From JACKPD01 sp034003145 (GTDB taxonomy: Bacteria > Spirochaetota > Spirochaetia > CADAEX01), in contig JAVEZE010000048.1 of NCBI GenBank assembly GCA_034003145.1, positions 1 through 16,497 on the forward strand: 16,497 nucleotides of DNA, written 5' to 3'. How positions within the stretch are numbered: position 1 is the stretch's first letter; each line of letters begins with the position of its first letter. The position numbers and the translations under genes were made by a program. Of the stretch, positions 6,824 to 14,510 are shown one piece after another. Below the pieces are notes generated by a model that saw only the letters and a list, made by a program, of their open reading frames with translations, was not told the origin of the DNA and searched no databases.

Positions 6824-6852
6824 TTGACTTGAAGAAGGGATAGAAATAAGAT
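6824..6852 (+). promoter_or_regulatory. candidate sigma-70 promoter for the acyltransferase operon
   Basis: TTGACT (6824-6829, five of six matches) and TAAGAT (6847-6852, four of six) are separated by exactly 17 bases. Transcription would begin near 6859, leaving a leader of about 35 bases containing AAGGAG at 6875-6880. The direct-repeat cluster ends 12 bases upstream of the -35, a common position for an activator site. Confidence 0.45.
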
Positions 6853-6894
6853 ATTAAATTGTTTGATATTTTTGAAGGAGATTAACTGATTAAA

Positions 6895-8043
6895 ATGGAT
6901 GATACAAGCATAGAATTTCTGGAAGAATTTAAGGAGATAGAGCCTTACAGGGGAGCAGAATTTACCTCAGCACTTGAAAGACTGAAAAACAGTCAGGAGC
7001 TTATAAGAAATCTGAGAAAAGCTGCTTTTCCTGATGCCCCCTTCGTTTTTAAACCGCTGCTTAATTCACTTGTCAAAATATTTGTAAAATACCATCTCCG
7101 TAATGTTAAAACGCCTTATGATTTTCAAAAAAGCATTATAAAAGCTGTAATCGGAAGAATAATTGATAAAACCACTACTGAGCTGACCTTTTCCGGGCTT
7201 GAAAAACTTGATCCGCAGCAGAGGTATTTGTTTATTTCAAATCACAGGGATATTGTTCTTGATCCCGCGCTTGCCAATTACTCTATGACAAAAAATTTTC
7301 TTCCCACTTTTGAAATTGCATTTGGTGACAATCTTCTTGTTAATGACCTTGTCGCAGATCTTATAAGGATTAATAAGTCGTTTATAGTAAGGCGCAATCA
7401 GCAGCCGAGGGAGCAGATTAGTTCAACCATTATTCTTTCCAAATATATCTGGTATACGCTTCACACAAATGATTCTGTCTGGATCGCAGAGAGGGAAGGG
7501 CGGGCAAAAGATGGAGATGATTTAACAAATCCAGCCATTATAAAAATGTTTTTCCTTTCACAGCGAAAGGGGGGGCTGGAATTCAGCGAATTTATAAATC
7601 AGCTTAAAATTATCCCGATAGCAATTTCATATGAATTTGATCCATGTGATAAGCTGAAAGCCAGAGAGCTTGACAGAAGGGAAACAAAAGAATCCTACAA
7701 AAAAAGGAAAGGGGAAGATTTTTTAAGCATGGTGCAGGGGATCAGGGATTTTAAGGGGAGGATTCATCTGGCTTTTGGTGATGTTTTATCAGGTCACTGG
7801 GAAGACAGCAAAGATGTAGCTGCTGCAATTGACAGGTTTATACATAAAAACTACAAACTGTGGCCTTCCAACTATCTATCCTGGGACATTCTCAATAATA
7901 GCGATAAACACTCTTCCTTCTATGATGAAAAATATAAAGAAGCTTTTCTGAAAAGATTTCACAGACTTCCTGAAAATGTAAAAAAACACGCGTTGAGCGC
8001 TTATGCCAAACCGGTGGAAAATGCGGAAAAATACAGATTTTAA
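6895..8043 (+). CDS. PlsC-superfamily glycerolipid acyltransferase
   Basis: The 382-residue product belongs to the glycerol-3-phosphate / 1-acylglycerol-3-phosphate acyltransferase superfamily, which transfers acyl chains to the phospholipid backbone at the inner membrane. Block I is FISNHRDIVLDPALA (113-127): His117 with Asp123, giving H-x5-D instead of the usual H-x4-D, unless Asp119 takes part. Block II is RINKSFIVRRN (158-168), block III AEREGRAKDGDD (198-209, the 'EG-R' glycerol-phosphate site), and block IV a short IIPIAISYE near 239-247. The N-terminal 110 residues are an added helical domain and the C-terminal 120 are charged, so it is longer than PlsC (about 245). The ATG lies 14 bases after AAGGAG (6875-6880), further than ideal; CTG at 6886 or ATT at 6889 would add only a few residues. 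The last 23 bases overlap the next gene. LPA versus GPAT specificity cannot be read from sequence. Confidence 0.82.
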   Translation: MDDTSIEFLEEFKEIEPYRGAEFTSALERLKNSQELIRNLRKAAFPDAPFVFKPLLNSLVKIFVKYHLRNVKTPYDFQKSIIKAVIGRIIDKTTTELTFSGLEKLDPQQRYLFISNHRDIVLDPALANYSMTKNFLPTFEIAFGDNLLVNDLVADLIRINKSFIVRRNQQPREQISSTIILSKYIWYTLHTNDSVWIAEREGRAKDGDDLTNPAIIKMFFLSQRKGGLEFSEFINQLKIIPIAISYEFDPCDKLKARELDRRETKESYKKRKGEDFLSMVQGIRDFKGRIHLAFGDVLSGHWEDSKDVAAAIDRFIHKNYKLWPSNYLSWDILNNSDKHSSFYDEKYKEAFLKRFHRLPENVKKHALSAYAKPVENAEKYRF

Positions 8044-8704
8044 CTTGTTCAATTTGCTTAAATTCATTTCAGCCGCGGCAGCAATTTTTCTTGTTTTATC
8101 CTGCGCTGAAAACCGCCCGGAAATAAATCAGGTTTTCTGGCAGATAAATAAAATCCGAAACCTTGATACTGGAAGATACCATGATTCCCTTTCACTTTTT
8201 ATCGAAGCAAATGATGAAGATGGCATTGAAGATCTGAAAACAATCTATCTTATAAATGACAGCGAAGAGCTTTTCTGGAAAATTACAGAAAAGAACTGGG
8301 TTCATAAAACAGATGGGGAGGCAAACTGGTTCGGTTCCGGTTCAATAACAATGAATGATTTTTCTGCTTTTCCTTTTGGTAAATACAGGGCAATCATAAT
8401 CGATGAAGCAGGTGAAAGAGAGGAAACATCATTCAACATAAACAAATATGAAACAGGTTTTATTGAAAATGACTTTCCAGCGGCAGGGATCAGGGGAAAT
8501 GCCCCGTTTTATTCCCCAGGGACAGAAGCTTTATGGTTTTATAATAAAGAGATGAAGCTTATCAAAGAGGTCTCTGTCAATGCGTCAGATGTAAAAAATA
8601 TTCAGCTGCCTTCCGAGGCACAGGCCATGTATGCATATAAATATGACAGGATTAAAGGATTCGGTCTTATCACAGGGCCGTATATGGTTAAACATCAAGA
8701 TTGA
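8021..8704 (+). CDS. lipoprotein of unknown function, coupled to the acyltransferase
   Basis: I chose the ATG at 8021 (227 residues), which has GGTGG 3 bases upstream; an in-frame ATG at 8003 would add six residues and has no clear ribosome site. The N-terminus is a lipoprotein signal: Arg/Lys, a hydrophobic run LLKFISAAAAIFLV, then lipobox VLSC with the acylated Cys at residue 28 (34 from the longer start). The mature part is beta-rich: a segment with acidic DEDGIEDL repeats, Trp-containing stretches (LFWKITEKNWV, EANWFG), a GKYRAIIIDEAGEREE strand typical of Ig/fibronectin-like folds, and a second half that is not recognised. I cannot name a family. The 23-base overlap with the acyltransferase gene suggests translational coupling and a shared envelope role. 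Its 3' end also overlaps the facing TPR gene by 17 bases. Confidence 0.7.
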   Translation: MRKNTDFNLFNLLKFISAAAAIFLVLSCAENRPEINQVFWQINKIRNLDTGRYHDSLSLFIEANDEDGIEDLKTIYLINDSEELFWKITEKNWVHKTDGEANWFGSGSITMNDFSAFPFGKYRAIIIDEAGEREETSFNINKYETGFIENDFPAAGIRGNAPFYSPGTEALWFYNKEMKLIKEVSVNASDVKNIQLPSEAQAMYAYKYDRIKGFGLITGPYMVKHQD

Positions 8705-10049
8705 TTTTTTTCAGGTCTTCCTGCATTTCTTCTTTTTTCACTATGTCAATCGGCCTGTTTTCAATAAAAGACAGTGCGCTGCGGGTAAAATCAGATGCGG
8801 AAAATATTACCCCCTTAATAATATTCTGTTTTTTCATGTCTTCGATAAATACCCTGATATATGACTCATCAATAGGTTCCGGCAGCCTGAAAAAATTGAC
8901 AAGAAGTGATTGCACCTTGATATTTCTCCACTTTCCTGAATTCTTGTCTACAGCGACAATCTGGCAGCCGTTTTTTATCGGCACAGTTTCTCTTTCTGTC
9001 AATCCTCGTATTTCAAGAAGTTTTATGCATATTTCAATAAACTTGTCATTGCCGGCAGTCAGAAAATCTTTCATTGAATCGTCTGTCCTTATTTCCTGAT
9101 ACTGGCTCAGTTTTTTCTCAACATCCTTGAAACCCTGTTTTTTTTCATATATTGCTTCCCATTGTTCAACCGCGTTGATTATTTTTCTCTCTTTTTCATA
9201 ACATGCTGCGAGAAAATATCTGGCATAAAGTATTTCATTGTCCGAGCTTTCTCTGGATAGTCTGATAGCTCTTTCAAGTTCCAGAATAGCGGATTCAATC
9301 TTGCCGTTAAGCATGTGGCATATCCCTTTCTCGATAATTGACTTCATCTTGAGTTCAGGATCTTTCTGGGATTTTTCAAAAGCAGCTACTGCGGCTGTGA
9401 AGTTGCGGCTGTCTTTATTTATTTTACCGATAAAAAACCAGGCCTGCATGTTGTTTGTGTTATATTTTAGACATTCTTCAAACGATGCTTTTGCCTGGGT
9501 AAGCTGTTTCGAGCTGTAATAAATTTTACCCAGCTTGAAATGGGCTTTGTCGTTTCTTTTATCTAGCTCAACCGCTTTCTGGTAATAGGCAATCGCATTG
9601 TCAATTTTCCCCCGCCCTTCAAACAGCTCTCCCGCGATAAACTGATGGTTAGTGTTATACGGGTCTTTTTTAATAAGGAGCAGATATTCTTTCAAAGCTT
9701 CTTCGTGCTGGTTGAACTGGAGAAAAAGACCTGCTATTGTTTCACGGAAAGCAAATTCATCAATAACACCAGTGAATTTACCAAGTTCATTTACCTTGAT
9801 AAATTCAAGCAGCGCAAGTTCCGGTTTACCATCCATCTGAAAGGCTGTGCCAAGCAGGTAATGAAGCTCTGAATTGGTCTGATCCTTGATCAAAAGCTGT
9901 TTAGTTATTTTAATGGCAGTATTATATTTGCCGTTTTTGATAAGATTGTTGATTGATGAGATTTTTCTTGGAACAAGGAGTGATTTAATCAATAATATGA
10001 TAAAAATTAATATTGCTATACCGACAATTGAAATAATGACAAAAAACAT
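8688..10049 (-). CDS. membrane-anchored TPR protein with degenerate Mrr-like C-terminal domain
   Basis: The 453-residue product starts with a membrane helix (about 3-25, ISIVGIAILIFIILLI) ending in basic Lys22 and Arg28, so it is probably anchored with the bulk in the cytoplasm. Residues 30-325 are TPR-type helical pairs, for example 'AIAYYQKAVELDKRNDKAHFKLGKIYY'-like units (given here in part). The C-terminal ~110 residues resemble the restriction-endonuclease fold of Mrr: QIVAVDKNSGKW (363-374), KVQSLL (378-383) and GVIFSASDFTRSAL (413-426), which parallels the Mrr 'KGVFVTTS-FT--A' motif. In active Mrr domains an Asp precedes the first strand and Gln/Glu-x-Lys follows; here these are Gln363 and Gln380-Ser-Leu382, so nuclease activity is unlikely. 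AGGAG (10060-10056) precedes the ATG by 6 bases, fixing the start. It is divergent from two other TPR genes. The Mrr link is inferred from motifs. Confidence 0.75.
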   Translation of the reverse strand: MFFVIISIVGIAILIFIILLIKSLLVPRKISSINNLIKNGKYNTAIKITKQLLIKDQTNSELHYLLGTAFQMDGKPELALLEFIKVNELGKFTGVIDEFAFRETIAGLFLQFNQHEEALKEYLLLIKKDPYNTNHQFIAGELFEGRGKIDNAIAYYQKAVELDKRNDKAHFKLGKIYYSSKQLTQAKASFEECLKYNTNNMQAWFFIGKINKDSRNFTAAVAAFEKSQKDPELKMKSIIEKGICHMLNGKIESAILELERAIRLSRESSDNEILYARYFLAACYEKERKIINAVEQWEAIYEKKQGFKDVEKKLSQYQEIRTDDSMKDFLTAGNDKFIEICIKLLEIRGLTERETVPIKNGCQIVAVDKNSGKWRNIKVQSLLVNFFRLPEPIDESYIRVFIEDMKKQNIIKGVIFSASDFTRSALSFIENRPIDIVKKEEMQEDLKKINLDV

Positions 10050-10071
10050 TAAAATCTCCTATTGTTTATAG

Positions 10072-10098
10072 ATTAAATAGATTTCCTTATGCTGTCAA
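10072..10098 (-). promoter_or_regulatory. candidate promoter for the TPR-Mrr-like gene
   Basis: The minus strand has a perfect TTGACA (10098-10093) and TTTAAT (10077-10072, five of six matches), with a spacer of 15 bases, shorter than the preferred 17. A start near 10065 would put the AGGAG site almost at the mRNA 5' end. On the plus strand a perfect TATAAT (10100-10105) abuts this site, so the two divergent TPR units may share a compact promoter zone. Confidence 0.35.
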
Positions 10099-10121
10099 AT
10101 ATAATATCCTGTGGTATGTAT

Positions 10122-10832
10122 ATGTTAAATAGAATTATGGTATTCCTGCTGCTAACTCTTATCCCTTTTATGACTCTTTATGGTGAAGAAAATCTTTTAG
10201 ACAGGGGTGAGCAGCTTTTTATGGAAAACCGCCCGGCAGACGCTATTCCCCTGTTTTTGGGAGCACTTGAAAAAGCTCCGGATGAGGCGGGAATTTATCT
10301 GATGCTTGGCATAGCCTACTCCCAGACAGAAAACTATGAAAAGGCAGTAAATTATTTCAGGGAAGGGGCAAAAAAGGCTTTAAAAGAGAGGGATATTTAT
10401 TTCTACAATGCTGGAAATGCCTATTATCTTATGGGGGAGTATCCTCTTGCTGAAGAGATGTATTCAAGAGCTATCCGTGAGAATGGAAGCAGGAGCAACA
10501 GCAGTTACCTTAACCGGGCCAATACAAGGTTAAGCCTTGAAAAAAGAGAAGATGCAATATCTGATTATAAGGTATATCTTAACATTGAGCCGGATAATTA
10601 TCAGAGAGAGCCGATTCAGAAGCTTATTGATCTACTGGAAAAACGAGGCAGAGAAGAACTTGTAAAAAAGCAGCAGGATGAGGCATTGAAACTGGCTGAA
10701 GAGAAAAGAAAACAGGAATTGCTTAGAGATGTGCTTGATTCACTGAAAAACATAAGTGATGAAACACGTAATGTTTCAGCCGAAACAGAAAAAATAAGCG
10801 ACTATGAAGAAGAACTTGAGCTTAAGGATTAA
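10122..10832 (+). CDS. exported TPR protein with C-terminal coiled coil
   Basis: The frame is open from an ATG at 10089, but the start at 10122 gives a conventional signal peptide (MLNRIMVFLLLTLIPFMTLYG, cut probably before Glu-Glu). A TATAAT at 10100-10105 would also lie inside the longer reading frame; no start here has a good ribosome site, so this choice is tentative. After export come four TPR units. They include AGIYLMLGIAYSQTENYEKA and RDIYFYNAGNAYYLMGEY, with the tandem Ala/Gly/Tyr pattern of the repeat and EPDNY-type turns. The last 60 residues are highly charged (KKQQDEALKLAEEKRKQELL) and should form a long helix or coiled coil. A periplasmic protein-protein adaptor is the likely role. 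It is followed after 15 bases by a second TPR gene, so both are one unit. Confidence 0.8.
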   Translation: MLNRIMVFLLLTLIPFMTLYGEENLLDRGEQLFMENRPADAIPLFLGALEKAPDEAGIYLMLGIAYSQTENYEKAVNYFREGAKKALKERDIYFYNAGNAYYLMGEYPLAEEMYSRAIRENGSRSNSSYLNRANTRLSLEKREDAISDYKVYLNIEPDNYQREPIQKLIDLLEKRGREELVKKQQDEALKLAEEKRKQELLRDVLDSLKNISDETRNVSAETEKISDYEEELELKD

Positions 10833-10847
10833 ATTTGTGAGGAAATT

Positions 10848-12704
10848 ATGATGAACCGTAAAATATTGATAATAGCTGCAGCAGTAATCATTATACTTAT
10901 TGCCCTTTTTTTTGTTATAGGAAGCTTTACTTCAAGCAAGACAGATGACATCGCAGGAGTTGTCGGTGCTGAAAAACTCAGGGCAAATACAATAAAACTT
11001 GCAGGTGAATATTTTGAAAAAGGGGAATATCAAAGAGCTCTTGATCTGCTGGACAAGATTCTGCTCCAGGACCCTGACGATGCTGACGCGAAATCGCTAA
11101 GAGACAGCATTTTATCTGAAAAAAAAACCAGGTCGACAGAGGAGAAGGAAAAAGAGCTTTCCATGCAGGATAAACTAAAAACCAGCCTTGATGAACTTGG
11201 CAGCAGCCTGCAGGAAAAACGCCCTTCATCTCCGCAGCAGCTGCCTCCTGCTCCGCCTGAGGTCTCACAGGTAAAACCAAAAGATACTGCAGGTTTATCT
11301 GCGGCTGCGAAAGAGCGGCAGAAGCAGGTTAATAATTTAATAAAACAGGGTATAGAAAAAATGAACAGCGGCCGCCATCCTGCCGCGAGATCTGACTTTG
11401 ATTCTGCCATCAAGATTGATGATAACTCAGCCGAAGCCTGGGCAAGAAAGGGAGAATCCTTTCTCTCTGAAAACAGCAGCGATCCTGATAATTTAAAAGA
11501 AGCTGTAATAAATTCCAGAAAAGCTATAGAGAAAGATTCCAACTTGTGGCTTCCTTACTATGTCCTTGGCCAGGTCTATAATGAGACAAGGGATTATTCG
11601 AGCGCGATAGAAGAATTCAAACAGGCTTCAAAACTTAATCCTGAAAATTACATGATTTATTACGAACTTGGAAAAGCCCAATACGCAGCCGGAGAGTATC
11701 AGGGTGCAAAAAGTTCTTTTGAAAGCTGCGTTCACATTAAAAAGGATTTTGCCAACGGACAGTACAGGCTTGGAAAAACATATCAGAATATCGGGGATGA
11801 AAAAAAAGCGCTCAAAGCATTTAGTGATGCGGTTAAAATTGATAATAAATTTGACCTTTCCTGGTATGAGACAGGCAATATACTTAAAAATCAGGGCGAT
11901 TATAACGGGGCATATCAGGCTTATATGAAGGCGTATGAGATAAACCCGAATCAGCCCGCGTATATAATACAGATAGGAAATATATTATCCTGGGAAGGGA
12001 AATACAATGAGGCTGAAGAATATTATCTCAAAGCTCTTTCCATGCGGCCACAGTCAGCAGAAATAAACAACAATATGGCGCTTGTAAAGATAAAAGGGGG
12101 AAAGAATGAAGAGGCTGTTGTCTACGCGAAGGCTTCTGTAAAAATAGACCCTAAAAATGCAAAATATTATTATACGCTTGGACAGGCATCTGAAGGAGCA
12201 GGAGAGCAGGGTGAAGCTGTTAAAGCCTACGGGGATGCGATTAAACTTGACCCGGGTTATCAGCTCCCATATATAAATCTCGGCAAGATTTATGATGACA
12301 ACAAAATGTATGATGAGGCACTTTCCATCCTGCTAAAAGGGTATCAGCTTGGAAGCAGTGATTTTGCGGTAAACAATAATCTCGGGATTGTCTATCTTCA
12401 CAAGGAGCTTTACAACGACAGTATCAAGCATTTTCTCTCTGCTGTAAAAACAAACCCTGAGGCGACAGATGCCCGCTATAACCTGGGAATAGCCTATATT
12501 GAAACATCACAGGATGATATCGCTATAAATACTCTTAATGAGCTTATTAAAATCAGCCCTTCTTATTACGATGCCTACTACAGACTGGGACATCTTTATA
12601 TTAAAAAGGGTGATCAGCAAAAAGCGGAAGAATTATTCAAAAAACTGCTTGAAAAAAAGCCTGATTATGAGAAGAGAAGTGAAATACTTGGGCTGATAAA
12701 CTAA
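10848..12704 (+). CDS. membrane-anchored protein with about 14 TPR repeats
   Basis: The 618-residue product has an N-terminal membrane helix (about 5-25, ILIIAAAVIIILIALFFVIG) without a convincing cleavage site, so it is likely anchored. One TPR unit follows at about 41-75. Next is a charged helical stretch (about 85-115) and a Pro/Ser/Gln-rich linker (about 124-147, including PQQLPPAPPEVSQVKP). Then come 13 consecutive 34-residue TPR units from about 158 to the end, most with the Trp/Tyr-Leu-Gly...Tyr...Ala consensus and Asn-Pro or Asp-Pro turns. Such a superhelix is a peptide-binding scaffold; the partner cannot be read. GAGGA (10839-10843) is 4 bases before the first ATG and 7 before the second (10851), so the second Met is the better-spaced start. 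The stop is 14 bases from the facing mutL stop, with no clear terminator between. Confidence 0.85.
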   Translation: MMNRKILIIAAAVIIILIALFFVIGSFTSSKTDDIAGVVGAEKLRANTIKLAGEYFEKGEYQRALDLLDKILLQDPDDADAKSLRDSILSEKKTRSTEEKEKELSMQDKLKTSLDELGSSLQEKRPSSPQQLPPAPPEVSQVKPKDTAGLSAAAKERQKQVNNLIKQGIEKMNSGRHPAARSDFDSAIKIDDNSAEAWARKGESFLSENSSDPDNLKEAVINSRKAIEKDSNLWLPYYVLGQVYNETRDYSSAIEEFKQASKLNPENYMIYYELGKAQYAAGEYQGAKSSFESCVHIKKDFANGQYRLGKTYQNIGDEKKALKAFSDAVKIDNKFDLSWYETGNILKNQGDYNGAYQAYMKAYEINPNQPAYIIQIGNILSWEGKYNEAEEYYLKALSMRPQSAEINNNMALVKIKGGKNEEAVVYAKASVKIDPKNAKYYYTLGQASEGAGEQGEAVKAYGDAIKLDPGYQLPYINLGKIYDDNKMYDEALSILLKGYQLGSSDFAVNNNLGIVYLHKELYNDSIKHFLSAVKTNPEATDARYNLGIAYIETSQDDIAINTLNELIKISPSYYDAYYRLGHLYIKKGDQQKAEELFKKLLEKKPDYEKRSEILGLIN

Positions 12705-12718
12705 AATGCCTTTAGAAA

Positions 12719-14482
12719 CTAAACTGTCCTGTTGATCTGTGAAAGAAGCTGCTTTCGGGTAATCTTCTGCCACACCGGTCTTCCGTGAGGGCAGTAAGGT
12801 GTTTCAAGATTAAATGCCGCGTTTATTATTGTCTCAGCTTCACCCGGAGAGAGGATGTCTCCCCCTTTTACTGCTTTTTTGCAGGAAGCGGAAGCATAGA
12901 GTTTTTTTCTTACTTCATTCAGGTTGCCGGGGAATTCCATAATAATAGAAACTATATCATTTTTTATACAGCTTAATATTTCAGGTAGTGAGTCGATAAA
13001 CCAGCTGCCTGATTCATCCTTTTCAATAATTATCCCTGTCTTTTTATATTGTGAAATCATATCATCTGAAAATTCCATATTATCAGGAAAATAAAGCGGG
13101 ACAAGAAGTTTTTGCATAATTTGAGTTTTGCTGTTAAACGATTCGTAAATTGATTTTTCATGCGCCGCATGCTGGTCTATTATATACAGTGTGTCATCCT
13201 TTTCACACAGAAGAAAGGTGCTGAAGATCTGTCCAAGGTATTTTATCTTCCCGTCTCCGGCCCCCTCGTTTTTCTGGTTTAAAAACTCATGAGTTATTTC
13301 AACTGATGAGTTTTCCGCAACAGATGATACCTTCTCTGCGCCTTGCGTTTTTATATCGTCATCCTTAACCTCGTCTGTGTATATACCAGCTTTCTTTGAT
13401 AATCCATTTCCTCGGGAATTGCTGCTGAATAGATTTTCAACAGGTGTACTGAACATATATTCAGATTTACCGGCAGATGCGCTGTTCTCTTTTAGCGTTT
13501 TTACAATAAGCTGAGTAACTGAGTGGTGAATCTGTTTTAAGTTTTTTATCTTTGCTTCTTTTTTTGCCGGATGGATGTTGAAATCAACAAGATCTGGTTT
13601 GTTTTCAATAAATATCACAGCCGCGGGATAATGTCCTCCGGGAAGATATTCTGAATAGCCGTAAGCTGCTGCCTGAATAAGCGGGTATTCATGGATCCTC
13701 CTTCCGTTAAGATATATATGGATATATCTTCTGTCTTTCCTGTATAGAACAGGATCTGCCAGGACTGCCTTAATACTGTAGCTGCTTTCTATGCCGGCAG
13801 GTTCATCGACTTCGTATAAAAGAGATTCATTCTGGAAAACAGTGCTGTAACAAAGCAGTATTCTCTCTTTTAAGGAAGATGAGGGGAGCATCTGTACAAG
13901 TTTCCCTTCAATGTAAAGCTTAAAGCTGATATCAGGCCTTGCGGCCGCTTTTTCATAAAAAGTGTTTTTACATAGAGTAGTTTCGGCAGACGGGCTTTTT
14001 AAAAACTGCTTTCTGGCAGGGAAAGAGTAAAAAAGATCTTTTACAGAAACTATTGTCCCTTTCCTTGCCTTTTCAGATCTGATATCGAAATTTCCGCTGC
14101 TGTCAGTTTTCAGGGAGAGTCCTGCTTCATCTGAATCTGTCGAAGTTATTATTTCAAGCCGCGCCGATGACGCAATGCTTGATAAAGCCTCTCCCCTGAA
14201 CCCGAGGGTGCTGATAGAGTAGAGATCTTCCTCTGTTGTTATTTTGGAAGTGGCATGAGGGAGAAAACAAAGCTCAAGATCTGATTTTTCCATCCCGCTG
14301 CCGTTGTCTGTTACCCTTATTTCTTTCATCCCGCTTGATTCAATATTGACAGTTATTTCGCTGCTTCCTGCGTCAATGGAATTGTCAAGCAGTTCCCTTA
14401 GTATTGAGGCTGGTCTGTCAATTACCTCTCCTGCGGCAATTTTAAGTGCTACAGAGTGTTCAAGTATCTTTATCTTTGCCAT
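12719..14482 (-). CDS. mutL: DNA mismatch repair protein MutL (endonuclease type)
   Basis: MutL links MutS mismatch recognition to strand removal. The N-terminal GHKL ATPase is complete: LRELLDNSIDAG (28-39, catalytic Glu30 and Mg-binding Asn34), VTDNGSGM (57-64, Asp59) and LGFRGEALSSIA (93-104). Residues about 335-410 form the poorly conserved linker. The C-terminal domain contains DQHAAHEKSIYE (436-447), an exact DQHA-x2-E-x4-E endonuclease motif, plus SCKKAVKGGD (533-542) and CPHGRP (564-569), the other metal-site motifs. This is therefore the nicking type found in bacteria without MutH, not the E. coli type. The 587-residue length is normal. The start is preceded by AAGGG about 9 bases upstream. 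It lies 28 bases downstream of the outer-membrane gene on the same strand and may be expressed with it. Confidence 0.95.
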   Translation of the reverse strand: MAKIKILEHSVALKIAAGEVIDRPASILRELLDNSIDAGSSEITVNIESSGMKEIRVTDNGSGMEKSDLELCFLPHATSKITTEEDLYSISTLGFRGEALSSIASSARLEIITSTDSDEAGLSLKTDSSGNFDIRSEKARKGTIVSVKDLFYSFPARKQFLKSPSAETTLCKNTFYEKAAARPDISFKLYIEGKLVQMLPSSSLKERILLCYSTVFQNESLLYEVDEPAGIESSYSIKAVLADPVLYRKDRRYIHIYLNGRRIHEYPLIQAAAYGYSEYLPGGHYPAAVIFIENKPDLVDFNIHPAKKEAKIKNLKQIHHSVTQLIVKTLKENSASAGKSEYMFSTPVENLFSSNSRGNGLSKKAGIYTDEVKDDDIKTQGAEKVSSVAENSSVEITHEFLNQKNEGAGDGKIKYLGQIFSTFLLCEKDDTLYIIDQHAAHEKSIYESFNSKTQIMQKLLVPLYFPDNMEFSDDMISQYKKTGIIIEKDESGSWFIDSLPEILSCIKNDIVSIIMEFPGNLNEVRKKLYASASCKKAVKGGDILSPGEAETIINAAFNLETPYCPHGRPVWQKITRKQLLSQINRTV

Positions 14483-14510
14483 TCAATAAAACCCTTTTTA
14501 AGACAGTTGA

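Noticed and set aside
8003..8020. Upstream ATG as the start of the lipoprotein gene
   Set aside because: It has no ribosome-binding site; the ATG at 8021 has GGTGG just upstream and keeps the full lipoprotein signal.
8701..9099. 132-codon open frame on the plus strand after the lipoprotein gene
   Set aside because: It mirrors the minus-strand TPR-Mrr-like gene and lacks a ribosome site or recognisable motif.
11030..11542. 170-codon open frame on the minus strand opposite the large TPR gene
   Set aside because: It is Ser/Cys-rich, has no homology-like pattern, and lies wholly antisense to a well-supported TPR coding frame.
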